Shown here: positions 48,716-63,800 of the stretch, one piece after another | Layout of the letters: the number at the start of each line of letters is the position of its first letter | Numbering within the stretch: the first letter of the stretch is position 1 | NCBI GenBank assembly: GCA_023515745.1 | Contig: JALECJ010000255.1 | Location: forward strand, 1,312,001-1,376,000 | DNA from: Amoeboaphelidium protococcarum | Taxonomy: Eukaryota; Aphelidiomycota; Aphelidea | DNA: 64,000 nt | Direction: 5' to 3' | Notes under the pieces: model-generated | The model's input: only the letters and a program-made list of their open reading frames with translations | Database searches by the model: none | Told to the model about the DNA's origin: nothing | Made by a program: the position numbers and the translations under genes

Positions 48716-49678
48716 TCACTTTTTAATAGGGGCAACAATCTTAGACTTTTTCCAGTGTTCCACCTTCTCTTTCAGAGTGTCACCTAATGCAACCATACAG
48801 GTTGTCTACCAAGCACCTAGTCCAATCCTTGGCAATACGCCTCTAAAGAATCCTTTCAAGCCATTATTCTTATAGATCCATTTAGCAGCATTAGCAATAG
48901 TCATCTTCTTAGGGCGACCTTCTGTGGCGACCTGAGACTACATCTCAACTCGGATCACCTCGATCGGCTGATTCCAACAGGATAAACCTCCTCCAATGGT
49001 GGACGCCAAAATCTTCTGCCCGGGAGTGAGCGCCTTCTTCATTCTAATCTCATCTTCACTGTCACCTCTCAGCGATCTGATGGTGTTCTCAGCGATTCTC
49101 GACAGACCGAGACGACTACCCCAGTTGGTACATTGTCTCAGAGCGACGGCATTGACACCCTTGTTAATACCGCGGATACCTTCCCGCCTCAGAATATCCC
49201 TTGCAATCTGGATGGAGCCAACATCCGCGGTACCAGGCGGACTCTTGTGACGGGTAATCTCCACCGTCTTCATGAACGTACAAAAGCCCATGGTAGTATA
49301 CGCCTATGCAATACCACCACAACATCCGGCGAGAATGCCAGCAGTTCCCGGACTGAACTTGAACTTGGATGAGAATAAATACTCCATCTCGCTGGCTGTG
49401 AAGAGCAACACTGCGCCCTTTGTACTTGCCTCCACCCATGCCCACGGAATCAGGCCTTGATAGAAACCGACAACACCACCACGACTGTACACCTACTTCA
49501 TAGATTCCACCATAGAGATGCCTCTATTCGCAGCCATATAAGTTTTGAGCACTTCAAACGGCTGACCCAGAGTAGAGATTTCAAATATATTCAACCCGGC
49601 ACCTAGCGCCAAGTTACTGAATGAGATGGGCTTTCGCTCCCCCGGTGCCTTTGAAGTTACAGTATCAACAATCGCCAT
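48716..49678 (-). CDS. YHM2: Mitochondrial citrate/2-oxoglutarate carrier Yhm2
   Basis: Inner-membrane carrier exporting citrate in exchange for 2-oxoglutarate. Single exon, 320 residues. Three carrier repeats, with signature motifs [11 protein letters not shown] (first) and [11 protein letters not shown] (third); the second repeat is atypical ([11 protein letters not shown]), as in Yhm2. [19 protein letters not shown] is strongly characteristic of this subfamily. TAG encodes Gln in EMQSQVATEG and IAQAYTT. Upstream (49880-49891) lies a TCAG-type repeat on the sense strand, and a GAA tract at about 49846-49866. Confidence 0.93.
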
Positions 49679-50111
49679 TTTGAGTCTTAATAGATTGCTT
49701 AAACTATCGTAAAGAATACAGCGAGAGATTAGTAGTCTTTAGACTCTTATGAGGTAAGAACGCTAATTAGACTATGAGAGAGAAGAGGCAACAAAAACAA
49801 CGCCGCTGAATGAGAGAAACAACGATCGCTCACTGTTCTAACGAGAAGAAGAAGAAGAAGAAGCAGATGGTTTGAGCAACTGACTGACTGAAAGGGCGAC
49901 GCTCGCTTGGCTCTTTTCTGTAGAGTGTTTTCTAAGAATTTTTTTGTCCTTTCGCTCAGAGGAAAGAAAGAATACACAGAGCACAGGTCGGCAGAACTCT
50001 CGATTGCTCATTTATATATCCATTTAGTATCATAGTCTACGACCCTTCTTTTTTTTACGTTGAAAGAAGAATCGATTATATTAGAATTTAGACTGTCAAG
50101 TGTTTGAAAGG
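49679..50111. promoter_or_regulatory. Divergent region of Yhm2 and the deubiquitinase, with simple repeats
   Basis: 433 bp between two divergent starts. Contains a GAA microsatellite (about 49846-49866), a TGACTGACTGA run (49881-49891, TCAG-type on the Yhm2 strand), and a T-rich tract before the ATG at 50112. No coding frame. Confidence 0.45.
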
Positions 50112-52949
<2,838 letters not shown>

Positions 52950-54142
52950 TTATATCATTTACTTAGTTTATATCAAGCTTCAGTCGCTCTTTTAGTTTTA
53001 ATGGAAGAATCTACTTTCGATTTACATTCAGTTTATCTGTTAGAATATCAAAATGTGTTTAATTTCCGCCGCACTCGCATACCAGAGGTATTTAATAACT
53101 GTTAATCAAAGATTGATAAGTTCAACAATAGTTCAGGTGAACATTGTAGTTCGCGCACATAGACTTCTCTTGTAATCACTACAGTATAAAATCGATTACG
53201 AAAAGAGACGCGTTGGATCCTGGACCCGTGGCTATCATTGAATGCAAAACAATAACTTCGCAATAAACACCGCGCACAGCTCAGCTAAAGCATCTTGATC
53301 AGGGTGATCATCGGGGAACAGCTTGATTGCTGTATTTTTAATCAACCTTTAAGCATCATCCTTGTCCGCAACTTTATGCGTTCAATGTTGTGGCAGCTGT
53401 TAGCAAAAATCATATTCAGACTCTAGGAAACGAGTATTGTTACAGTTTCATTGGGGATGCAGACACTCAGACAGGCGATGTAGATGCAATATTATTGTGT
53501 TCACTCATAGCTCACACTAATCACATTAATATCACGCACTGTTGTGTCTCAAAAAAAATGAAATGCCAATTTACGCCCTTTTATATCAATCAAGCAGAGA
53601 CTTATACTTGAGTATACCAAACAAGTCAATACTTACGCGACACTCGATTCATTGAAACGATGCCATTCGTAGTCAACCGCCAATCGTCAGATATGACCTG
53701 TAGCGCTAGGATTCATAGGGACATCCGAAAGAGACGTATTATTATTACTCATTATATTAAAACGCTATTCACAGTCACAATTCCTTCCCAGAATTGAAGT
53801 TTTACACGCCAAACCAACCTTTCATGCACAACAACAGCTCACACTTGAGTCACTAATCTTACACCTGCATGCCTCGACTTGGCACCATGCAGCTAAAACG
53901 TACATCATCATGGCGACCATTGCAATTTACACTTGATTGTTATTGCTGAACCTTATAGCCCAGCTGTCTCATAACACAAAAAGTCTTCCAATTAATCATC
54001 AGCTTCTTACTGATTAAAATGGAACTTGATTGATATCAACATTATCGCGTTTAGAGATCAGACAGGTTCAAACAAGTTGAATCTGGTTTTCTAGCAGATC
54101 AATTAATTTCGCGCATACTATTTAGTCAAATGCTAAATAGAA
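52950..54142. other. Unresolved stretch, probable small spliced gene(s) on the minus strand
   Basis: No long frame. On the minus strand, a coding-like exon at 53235-53371 (RLIKNTAIKLFPDDHPDQ, ALAELCAVFIAKLL) ends in TGA and could join, across a GTAAGT...AAAG intron (53372-53636), to MNRVS at 53637-53652. A second coding-like piece (CVMRQLGYKVQQQQSSV) lies near 53840-54000 with a GTGTAAG donor after it. The helix pattern hints at a histone-fold or similar small protein, but I cannot fix the exon structure. ACGCGT at about 53209. Confidence 0.3.
53235..53652 (-). CDS. Tentative two-exon small protein
   Basis: Exon 1 53637-53652 (MNRVS), 265 bp intron, exon 2 53235-53371. The joined product is about 51 residues with amphipathic helix content. 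The intron is longer than the other four in this window (58-79 bp) and the first exon is tiny, so the true 5' end may lie further upstream near 53740. No family recognised. Confidence 0.25.
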
Positions 54143-55063
54143 ATGGCGACTCCAATCTCAATACTAGTCATTTCTGATATACACTTCTCCATGTAGAATC
54201 TTTAGCGATTGAAGGAGTTTATTCTGGATAACAAGTTAAAGTATGACATGATTCTATGTCCAGGAGATCTGGGGAACGTGTACCATGATAAAGTAAACAT
54301 TAGCCAACGCGAGATTGACTAGCATGAAACTCAGCTACATTAAATGCTAGAGTATATAGATGAACATCTATGCGTCAATGACATTAAATTCTATTGGATC
54401 CCTGGTAATCACGATGTCGAGTCTGCGTTTAGAGTGTGCAGTGATGGTAATAATTAGGTGGATTCAACGCGTGGTGGTCATCATTTCAAGAATGTTGTCA
54501 GTGTTCATAAAAGAGTACTTGATATCACACCACCACATTGTAGAGATGCATCGCTCTATATAGCTGGACTCGGAGGATCTACGCCTGGATACAAGTATCA
54601 TGATTTTAATCACTATGAATGGGATGGGTATCCGTACAAGTTTCACCATCACCCTGAAGAGTGGATGAGCAGTGATTTGGGATCTTTGTTAAGTTAATAA
54701 CAATTGCGAATGTCGCACTAAAATGGCCATAGTGGGAGAAATACTATTCTAATGACACATTGCGGACCAGCTTATGCTAGCACCACTGACATTAATCGGT
54801 AACCTCTAGATTAGAATTCGCGCATCAACTCTGGCTCATTTGCCTTGAATTAACACCTAATGCACTCGTATATTCAATCGTCAGTCTGTTTGAACATTCA
54901 TGGTCACACTCATTATGGTATTGGTAGATAGTAAATTGGTAATATTAGTGTCCTTAATCCAGGCTCACTCAAAAACGGTAACCTGATGCTCATCACCTTA
55001 CACTGTTCACGTGATCATCAGTAATGGATGGAGAAAGAGACTAGATTTCTAAATATTTTGTGA
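54143..55063 (+). CDS. Calcineurin-like metallophosphoesterase
   Basis: Single exon, 306 residues. The five metal-site motifs are present: VISDIHF (DxH), CPGDLG (GD), WIPGNHDVES (GNHD), MTHCGPAY (H) and NIHGHTHYG (GHxH). A histidine-rich insert (FHHHPEEWMSS) lies in the middle, and long Gln/Asn-containing stretches follow. It could be a phosphodiesterase or phosphatase of the broad MPE family; the substrate is not indicated. UAR-coded Gln abundant (SMQNLQRL, QREIDQHETQ). Confidence 0.88.
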
Positions 55064-55232
55064 TCTCTACCGTACGTAGAGTAATGTAATTGATTCAAAG
55101 ATGGTATCTATTCAAGACTTTATAGTGGTTAGTATATACTTTTGAATAAAGTAGCCATCTTGAAAAGAAATAAAATATCAAAACATGACATACAAACAAC
55201 AAGTATATATATATTTCAGTAGTCAAATCAAA

Positions 55233-55682
55233 TCAAGCACCCAAAATGGTCTTGCAGAATGTCTCATAATTCACAAATCCATTCTTGTCAACTTCAACAC
55301 ATTTCAGCAATTCATCAACCTCAGCATCGCTCAACTTCTCACCGAGGGATGTCAGAACATAACGCAACTCACCACTGCTGATGGATCCGTTACTCTCCTT
55401 GTCAAACACTTGGAAGGCGGAAATAAACTCCTCCAGAGTACCGGATGGCTTAAATTCCTCTCCACTGGTGACCAGAGCTAGGAACTGATCAAAGTTGACC
55501 AATGAGGCCTTATCGCCGCCAAACTGTTGCACCAGCTCATTCAAACGGCTCTGAGTTGGATTCTGGTTCAGAGAGCGCAGTAAATCTCCCAGACTGCCAG
55601 CTTCAATAGTACCATTTCCCTTCTTGTCGAACAGACTAAAAGCTTCCTTGTACTCGTTAACTTGATCTTCTGATACAGGCAT
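55233..55682 (-). CDS. EF-hand myosin light chain (Cdc4/Mlc1-like)
   Basis: 149 residues, the calmodulin-family length. Hand 1: [21 protein letters not shown]; the following [16 protein letters not shown] matches the LG-QNPT signature of essential light chains such as S. pombe Cdc4 rather than calmodulin. Hands 3 ([14 protein letters not shown]) and 4 ([12 protein letters not shown]) are partly degenerate; hand 2 has lost Ca2+ ligands. Likely bound to myosin in cytokinesis. Convergent with the metallophosphoesterase gene. Confidence 0.85.
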   Translation of the reverse strand: MPVSEDQVNEYKEAFSLFDKKGNGTIEAGSLGDLLRSLNQNPTQSRLNELVQQFGGDKASLVNFDQFLALVTSGEEFKPSGTLEEFISAFQVFDKESNGSISSGELRYVLTSLGEKLSDAEVDELLKCVEVDKNGFVNYETFCKTILGA

Positions 55683-56384
55683 CTTTAAATTATTATTGTT
55701 ACAGTAAATATTTTATTTTTATCTTCCACACAGTACTAAAATCAGGAATTAAAGTTCCAGTGAATAATAAAACTGCGAATATGAAGGAATAAGGGGCGCA
55801 GAGATGTTGGTGATGAGAGTTGTTGGTTGTTATTGTTGTTTCACTTTGTCAACGATCGTCCGTTCGAGGTGAAATCGTCAAACAACGACGACATTGGTGA
55901 ATGGATGTATGTAACTGGTAAAAGGTGGCACATTACTAGCAAATTTTCATTTAAGTAACACATTTGTCAATTGATTACAATATGCCCTGAATTTAAAGCA
56001 ATATAAAAGATTTCTTATTACTTATTAAAGCCTGTGCGACACGCCGCATGCGGCCCGTCCAGAACCTTGTCTTTTCTTAGTTGGAATTTATGCAGTGAAA
56101 TTTCCTGCTTTTAGTTTAATCTATGATATTGACCATGATGTCGTTTTGCATTGCACATATCGTTAAATATTTTAAAACATTCAAACATTTATGCACCGCA
56201 TTCATCGAAATTATTACAAGGCATCTTCAGCCCAGTATCAGCGACTCTTATTTCGGTGATAATCAGTCAATGCATAAATTTAAATCTTTCTTTGCCGGTG
56301 CTGGTGCAATTTCGGCGTCTGCAGATGGTTGTGGCAATACGATTGGCATTTATCCGCGCTTGGTTATGATTATTTAACTTGCAA
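55683..56384. other. Intergenic, about 700 bp
   Basis: Upstream of the myosin light chain gene and downstream of the decayed Helitron-like fragment. Mostly AT-rich; a GCCGCATGCGGC palindrome lies near 56043-56054 in an otherwise AT-rich stretch. Short + strand frames show no recognisable domain. Confidence 0.35.
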
Positions 56385-57290
56385 ATATAGTCTCATGCAG
56401 GGCTTGGCCATTCAGCTATCTGTCAGGCATTACTGTGCTCTTCACTTGACACACCGCCAACACATGATCACCTTTGCGTGTACTGCGACATCTTCCTGAC
56501 CACTCAAATCTACCAATTCTTCCCTGGATGAATTTTTATCTTTACAGACGAACAATCAACGTCCAGAGCACAGGTTGTCTTGACAATTTGTATCTTCTGG
56601 TGTGGTAGACGTAAGGAGCTGGTCAAAAACGTGACGCCATTCCAAAGTGATGCTTGTCTGGAAACTAACGCGTCAGTGATCAATCACAGCCCGGCGTACA
56701 TGGAGCAATTAAGGTAAGTCCTTTTGGGTAATATGATCAGGAACATTTGAGCCAACCAAATAAACATACAAACAATCACTCAAATCCTTACACGGAAGTG
56801 GAATTTCTTCAGCTACTGTCATTGCATTTTCAACATCCTAAAAGAACGAACCGAATTCCCGCGTAGAGCACGTTGCAATTCATCAGTGGTTTTACCCAGA
56901 ACAGATTACCGGTATAATCGGAAGACAGCGCATCGAGGACGAACCAACGCAATGCACAATCTTTCAATATAAGTAATCTGTTTAAGACATTCATGAACCT
57001 GTCCAATCAAATTACCGTTGGCAAGACTCTGAGATGGTCACTATTTCTTACAAAGACTCTTTTAACACGATTAGCAAATTACCACTTGTCTGGAATCAGG
57101 GAGATATTCATGCGGATCCAAAATTTTATCTTGCAAAGATTTCGGTAGAGTCCTTTGGATGTAATTAACTGCCTCTCTTGAACTATCAGTGAATATAATC
57201 TGACACGATGTTAAGACTTACTGCGACTAGACGACAAATTTGTTCAAACTTTACTTAGTCCAATCATATCTTGTCACACCACAGCAGATA
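56385..57290 (-). pseudogene. Decayed Helitron-type (DUF6570/Helitron-N-like) fragment
   Basis: Protein-like pieces occur in order on the minus strand: LPKSLQDKILDPHEYLP (57090-57165), VICQSCQKSLCKK, ITYIERLCIALVRPRCAVFRL (two parts, ITYIERLCIAL and VRPRCAVFRL; about 56930-56985), then EEIPLPCKDLSDCLYVYL in another frame. An internal TGA lies at about 57038 and a frameshift near 56838, with more shifts toward 56400. The LxxIERLCIxLVRPR pattern resembles the N-terminal domain accompanying Helitron Rep/helicase proteins. No Rep or helicase part is present here. Assignment is by motif and moderately uncertain. Confidence 0.45.
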
Positions 57291-57350
57291 CAGGTAAATC
57301 TTTCTTCTGCCAGATAAATGAATTTCGGACGCGTAATAGAGAAATTTTAA

Positions 57351-57746
57351 ATGGCGGAGAGACAGACGGACACGCGTTTTGTGATACTAGACCCGAACTT
57401 TCCTCTGGGTGTGAATTATTTAGTTATCTAGACTTTCGGTCAAGACTGTGGCCGTGGTCTGCTGGTGAGTTGTAATGGAATTTGGAAAACGGGGGAAACA
57501 ACCCGATTCCTTTTGAACGGTTCGCGAATTCCAGATAGAATTTTAATGAAAATGACGTCCATTACAGGGTGTCTTTACTCGCAACCAATTTACTCAGAAC
57601 AGTACGCGGTACTAATTTAAAACCACATTGCTCTCCTCGCACAATTTCAATTGCGTTAACATTGTTGGAAAGGAACGCTCTAAAACATAAATCGCTCATT
57701 GACGGGCAGCGAAAAGAACAGTTCTTCAACGATACGCTTCTTGTGA
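57351..57746 (+). CDS. Hypothetical short protein
   Basis: Open frame of 131 residues from an ATG, beginning AERQTDTRFVILDPNF and containing two in-frame TAG/TAA Gln. An alternative model splices out GTGAGT...TTACAG (57464-57567), giving a shorter product. The first 30 residues faintly recall the AAR2 N-terminus but not enough to name it. It ends 35 bp before the RING gene and may be an upstream exon or independent gene. Confidence 0.4.
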
Positions 57747-57780
57747 AACAATATTCACTATACCTCTACTAATACTCAAT

Positions 57781-59022
57781 ATGGCGAGTTCAAAATATAA
57801 TTGGAATGACGTTCTCTGGTCTGATATGAATAGTAGTAGCTGGAATTAGTTTATCTCGTCGCTGATAGTCACATTTCTGATAATGATGGTATATCGAAAG
57901 TTGGTGGATAATCGTCACATTAACTTTGCTGAGAGGCTCTATCTCCGTAACAAGTATACTACATTATAGTTTGAGAGTGATCTGATATCTGGAATATCTT
58001 TGCCGTACTAGTATTTTAAGCAGTTGTCAGCATTTCATTTAAATTCTATGAGAAAATCTTCCATTCCGATACCGTAATTAAGCTGCCCGTCTCGGTAATG
58101 TCCCTTCATAGTGGTGAAGAATACATTTTAGATTAAAGCTATTGGAGATGATCCGGATCAGAGTTATCATGTACAACTGCAATGCCAATCTGTGTAAGAT
58201 TGTGAGATTGAATATGTATTCCATCATGATATCACGCTAACAGAGTTTTCATAGATTCGTATAAAGTAGTAAAATATCAACTCTAATGGCAATAATCTGG
58301 ACATTTAAAAGTCATCAGACAATCGTCAAGAGTAAGTTGAGTTGTAGAAAATTAGATCCTAAAGCTCAAGCAAAGTTCAACTAAAACAAGGAGTCAATGA
58401 TATAAGTATTCCATTATAGTAATAGAAAGTTGATAAGATTTTATCCGTAACAAGTCTCATAGAATTAAGCATTGTAAATGACTCGCGATTTAAGATGGTC
58501 TTTATTGCTCAAGGGCAGTTGCGAAAAGACGCGGATCATGGAGAACGGCGGAGAAGTGCTTCAATCAATGATATCCACTACAATCTACAGCATGAGTAAA
58601 TGCTTATACAGGATAATGAGACTGAACAATGGCTGCTATTAGAGGACATATTCATATCATCATCATAGTCTATGAAATCGCTATAGTCTCTTGAAAACAA
58701 AGGAACCTCTCTAAACTTGCCTCAATGCGTTGTCTGTCTTTCAGACTATGCCAGAATAATCACGCTTCCTTGCAGACATAATTGTATGTGTCTAGATTGC
58801 TTTAAACTTCCTCAGTCACAAGTCGCGTAAAGAACTGATGATGGATTTTTCGAAGTGTAGTAACAATAAGCTCGCGTAACACAGTGTGTAGCTTGTAGAT
58901 CAGAGATTTAAGGATGGGTTGAAATTGAAGACTCTCCTGCGTCATCTTAAGTAGTACATCTTAATATTTTAGTAGCGAGTACTGCCAGAAGTTCTAATAC
59001 ATAGTCTCAGCAAGCGCAATGA
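57781..59022 (+). CDS. Membrane-anchored RING-finger E3 ligase
   Basis: Single exon, 413 residues. An N-terminal TM segment (about 25-42, FISSLIVTFLIMMVY) precedes a beta-rich middle domain and a C-terminal C3HC4 RING: CVVCLSDYARIITLPCRHNCMCLDCF...CVACRSEI (shown as CVVCLSDYA, LPCRHNCMCLDCF, CVACRSEI). The order resembles CGRRF1/MUL1-type membrane RING ligases in ER or mitochondrial quality control. A Gln/Ser-rich spacer and a 60-residue tail after the RING are odd. More than 20 Gln are UAR. The target is unknown. Confidence 0.82.
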
Positions 59023-59137
59023 ATGATACAGTGATTCAATTTAATCTTTTGTTAATCAATAAAATCTCAGTAGGTTCAAACTTGTTTTTGACAGCAGCGA
59101 TTTACTTTTACTTGCATGAAAAGTTGATCGCCTACAG

Positions 59138-60571
59138 ATGCTGATGTAGAAAATCTCAAAACAACTTGAAGCGATATCGCGGTATAGGTCGCTTAATGCT
59201 GTCCTGCATAATAAGTCGCACTCAGATGTATTATCTCAAATATAAAACGGCCTGGATGATGATAGCCTACCACTGAAAGGAATGACATTCATGGCGAAAG
59301 ATTCATTTTGTACGCCAGAGTTCCCATCTGGTGCAGATTCTCGGTTTCTCTCAAATTACAATCCACCCTCTGAGACTGAATCTACAGTGATAAAGCTGCT
59401 CAAGGCGAACGGCGCGATATGCACCGGAAAGACAAGTATGGACGAGTTTGGAATGGGATCGTACGGTTTGAATAGTGTAAGCCCACCCGCCCTCAATCCT
59501 CATGATCAAAGGCGGGTCGCCGGTGGCTCAAGTAGTGGATCTGCTGTGGTGGTAAGTACTGAACAGTGTGACTTTGCCCTTGGGACAGATACTGGCGGAT
59601 CAACACGTCTGCCTGCTGCGTATTGTCGCGTCTATGGATTCAAACCGTCTTATGGTATGCTCTCGCGTTGGGGACTGATCACGTACGCGTCATCGTTGGA
59701 TACTGTTGGCATTTTCGCTAGAGATATCAGCACTATCGACCGTGTATTTAATGTAATGAATGTCTACGATTCTTAAGATCCTACTTCATTAACGATTGAA
59801 AGCAGATTGCTTCTGAAATAAAAGTGTGATCTTCTATGTTCTCGTCTCAATCAGTAATCAGTTGACATTGATAATAATGCCTCCGTTATTAAAGTTGGTA
59901 TGCCTATTGAGTACTTCCCGTCTGAAGTTGATTATGAGCAATTTTTGCACGATGTTGAAGAATTAAATTTGAATCTTGTACCCGTGTCATTGCCTCATAC
60001 AAAGTATGCTCTGTCTACTTATTATACCATCGCCAGTTCTGAGGCTGCTAGCAATCTGGCACGGTATGACGGCATAAGATTTGGTGAGAGAACATAGAAA
60101 ATGGATATATAGCATCAGGCTGAGATTGCTGAGACTAGATCAACGTATTTTGGAAGTCAAGTTTAGCGGAGAATACTACTGGGGAATTATGTGACCAGTT
60201 CAGCAGAGCATCACGACTTTTACATGAATGCACTCAAAGTTAGGCGACTGATTGCGCATGATTATTCGGAAGCATTCAAGAAAGTGGACTTATTACTCAC
60301 TCCTGTGAGCATAGGTGATCCTCCCTTGATTGAGAACGTGAACGGTGGTAATCGCACCCCATCATCATCGTCGTCGACATCATCCTCTAGGGTAGATGAG
60401 TATCTGAATGACATATTTACAACTCCAGCTAGCCTTGCAGGGCTTCCGTCGATATGTGTACCTCTCTGTCAAGATTCTTGGAAATCTGTACAGTTGATTG
60501 CCGATTATGGCTGTGACAGTTTCCTGCTCAAGTATGTTGATGAACTCATGAATAAATAGTAGAAAAAGTGA
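59138..60571 (+). CDS. HER2: Glutamyl-tRNA(Gln) amidotransferase subunit A, mitochondrial (GatA/Her2)
   Basis: Amidase subunit converting Glu-tRNA(Gln) to Gln-tRNA(Gln) in mitochondria. Single exon, 477 residues. Start chosen where [15 protein letters not shown] leads into [16 protein letters not shown] (catalytic Lys of the Ser-cisSer-Lys triad). The amidase signature [12 protein letters not shown] and [16 protein letters not shown] supply the two serines, followed by [13 protein letters not shown]. The C-terminal block shows [15 protein letters not shown]. GatB and GatC/F partners are not in this window. It uses UAR Gln near its end (MNKQQKK). Confidence 0.92.
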
Positions 60572-60870
60572 TTCTGTTTTGCATCAGCTCTAATTTCGCA
60601 CTGACATTGCAAGTTTCTATCTGAGCTCAAGTGTTCATACATCTTAACTGCCTTTGGCAACTTTTTCAGCTAATGACCGGTAGCTTAATATTCCTTACGA
60701 GACGCGTTTAGACTGACTTTGAACCAGCGAGGCTTTTGACCGTCACCATCCCGTTCCGTTTCACATTTCTTCCTTCTCAACAATCTCTGCTTTGAGAGAC
60801 AATCTAGTTTAGATTATTATTAAACTACTAAAAGTTATTTATCAAGCTATCATACAGATTTCTTTGTAAT
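60572..60870. promoter_or_regulatory. Upstream region of ECM29
   Basis: About 300 bp. Contains ACGCGT near 60702 and CCGTTTCA at 60756-60763 (TGAAACGG on the other strand), about 110 bp before the ECM29 ATG. No frame of note. Confidence 0.35.
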
Positions 60871-63800
60871 ATGTCTGCAGATCTTTCGTTGTTAGAACAA
60901 GTAGAGTTCAAGTTTGCTCTGGCTGATTCGAATGAGAAGCTCTAGATTTGCGTTAATTAGTTTCTGGCTGCTATGCTCTTGAAGTTGGATTCTGAAGATT
61001 AAGCTGTCAGGGATAAAGTTATTGTTATTGTTGATCATTTAAAAGCCAGACTTAATGACAGTGTTACTCTGCCTTTGGGACAATTGGTTCAGCTTTATGC
61101 AAAAGGTAGATCTTTGCTTTTGAAGAGTATCAGTCTGTTATTTGTGGATATTGGATGGAATAGAGTGCCTGACATGGCTCTGAAGTAGAAATTATTGCCT
61201 ATGCTCGTTTCAGGCCTGTCTTCTGTAGATATCTCTCTGCGTAATAGGCTGTTTAGAATTATAGTATTGCACTCTTTATGCTCTGATTCTCATGTGGAAC
61301 TATTGGCTCTATTCGAGGGAGATCATGCTGTCGGAATCAATGATTTAGAGTAATTATTCAAATGGCAGATTATCTTTATCATGTATTACAAGGTTAGAGT
61401 ACCATCTATTTAGCAAATGACTTTAAATCCATCGACGAGGGGTCTTTTGAATTCTCAAGGCTAACAGTTGGAGATTTCAAGATAACCTGACGGATTAACT
61501 AAAGGTGATGTGGACTTGATCACTGACGGAGGATCGAATGGTATTGATCAATCTTATTAACATTTGACGACTCTCAAGATGAATCTTTTGTCCAATGTAT
61601 TTAAGATTTAGTTTTAAGACGGTGAAAATGATAACGCTATGATGAATGAAAAGCTTTTACTTGCATAGTAGATGAACTATATTATTGCTGTTATCGGATC
61701 GATCGATGGAAATCATGAAATCTAAGCTAAATGTGAAGATTACAGAAAGAGGAATTTGTCCAAATTGAAATCTTATTCAGTGGTCACTGGTTAAATGTTG
61801 AGTCTGTGTGCTTAGAGGCCATAGGGAGTTGAAGAAGCGTTTTGCCGCATAAGCAATTAGTTGTTCGTAAAACTAATGAATGAATTGTGTCGATTCCAAA
61901 TTGCATAAGAATAGTATCCTTTGGCAGTGAATGTTATCCAAATGCTAGTGGATGATGGGCTTATGCGCGATAATTAGAAGGGTGCTCAATCTATAGTTGC
62001 CTTCACTCGCCACTTTGTTAGTTGTTGTGATGATCCGGCCGTATTGTAAAGTATTTATCAAATGGCTATGCGTATATTGTAAGATAGTTCTTCAGCAGTT
62101 AAAGAAGATTTGCTTGGGTTCGCATTTTAGATCATTGCTTAGATTGGTTCATTGGGTAGTTCTAAATCCTTGCTTGATTCTAAAAGCATTCAGGATTTCA
62201 TTTAGCTCTGCTTTGATCGTTTAGGAGATGCTAACAAGGATTTGAAGCAATAAATCATGTTGTCCATTTCGTAAATATCTGAGATTATAGGGCATTCTCT
62301 GTAACTATAGGAAACTGTATCTACTAAGTATTGTATGAGTGAGAATCAAGATGTCAGACTGTGTGCATTTCGTCTGGCTGAACGAATGTTTGAAGATACA
62401 TCCGAGAAGAAGTACTTGCTTGGTGTTGCGGGAACTGCGGATGACAACGCGGAAATTGTGAAAATCTCTCAGCATTTTCTAAAGTTTACTCTGAATATCA
62501 AGTGCGATGTTCCTTCAGTATTGAAAATTTTAAGTCAAATTTATTGTAAGGATGAGTTGTCTACTCAAAGTTTCGGTCAAGGAATTAGTAAAACTGTTAA
62601 GCATAGAGCTGTCGGACAAGCATCATTAATGGTTACCTGGCTTTTGCTATACATGATTGATAAGAACGTTGTTATGAATTAACGTTAATTTGGACAGGAG
62701 GGTGTTTTGCTGGAGGATCTGAGTTTAAGCACTTTGTGGTCAAATGAATAAGATATACACAGGCTGAGGTCTCTAATTAACTCTAATCAGAGTCCCACCG
62801 TCAAGCAGTAATTTTAGAATGTACTGGAATTGATATCTAAAATCTTGGCGTCTTTTGATGAGCGTCATAGTGGTACTGCCGTTATCGCTGTTTTAGATTG
62901 TTTTTTACTGCTGCTATAATTATGTAATGGAAAGCAATTCCCTATGCCTATAAAGATTGTTGACACTTTGTTAAATGTTGAACGTAAATTTAAATCTAAT
63001 GCTCTGATATGCACCAAATTGTCCTAATGTGTTGCCTATATAGTTGCCGTGTAAGATATTGATTACTTTTAAAGCATGTCAAATAATGCTCAAGTTTCTG
63101 ATAAAGCGTAAGTTTTTACATTGCGTAACATTGCGTATCTATATGGTATTGACTAGCTGTCAGTGAAATGTGGTCAAGTGCTGTAGTCCACTGTTAAGCG
63201 TCTGACAGGTAACGTTAAATCGCTCGATAGTGTTGAAGACATCATTTTGTTGGCAGAGTTTTGGCGATATGGGATTGGTGATGACGATATTGCTACCGTC
63301 AATGAAACCGTAGACGCTATATTATCTCAGTTGAAAATATCAACCAATGTTGCTATATTGAATGCTCAGTTTGATTTGTTGCTATCAGTATGCCTCATTA
63401 GATCCGATGTGGCCTTTAAAGTGGTGGAAGAGACTTTAAAAATTGTAAGCCAGTGGAATAAAGATGATGATTTGTTATTCAAGTGGTCTTGCGTGATGAT
63501 CACTGCTCTTTTTGGTTAACAATCCAGGCAAGCTCAATAGTATTTAATTTACTGCAATGAATTAGGCGATGCTTTGATTCCTAAATCATGGCGCGATTAT
63601 GTGAATGGTGAGGCTGTATAATCTCAAATAGTCTAAATTCTTGATCAGCACATCACCAGCGAGTCGTCCCCTGCAGCCATTAAGCGGCCTATGCTCATTT
63701 TTATTCTTGCATTTGCACGTTTTGCTCCTAGGCAAATTTTATAGGAATTGTCAATCGAGTTACTGCAATCGCTGCTTCATTTGGGTTGTATAAGAGATTT

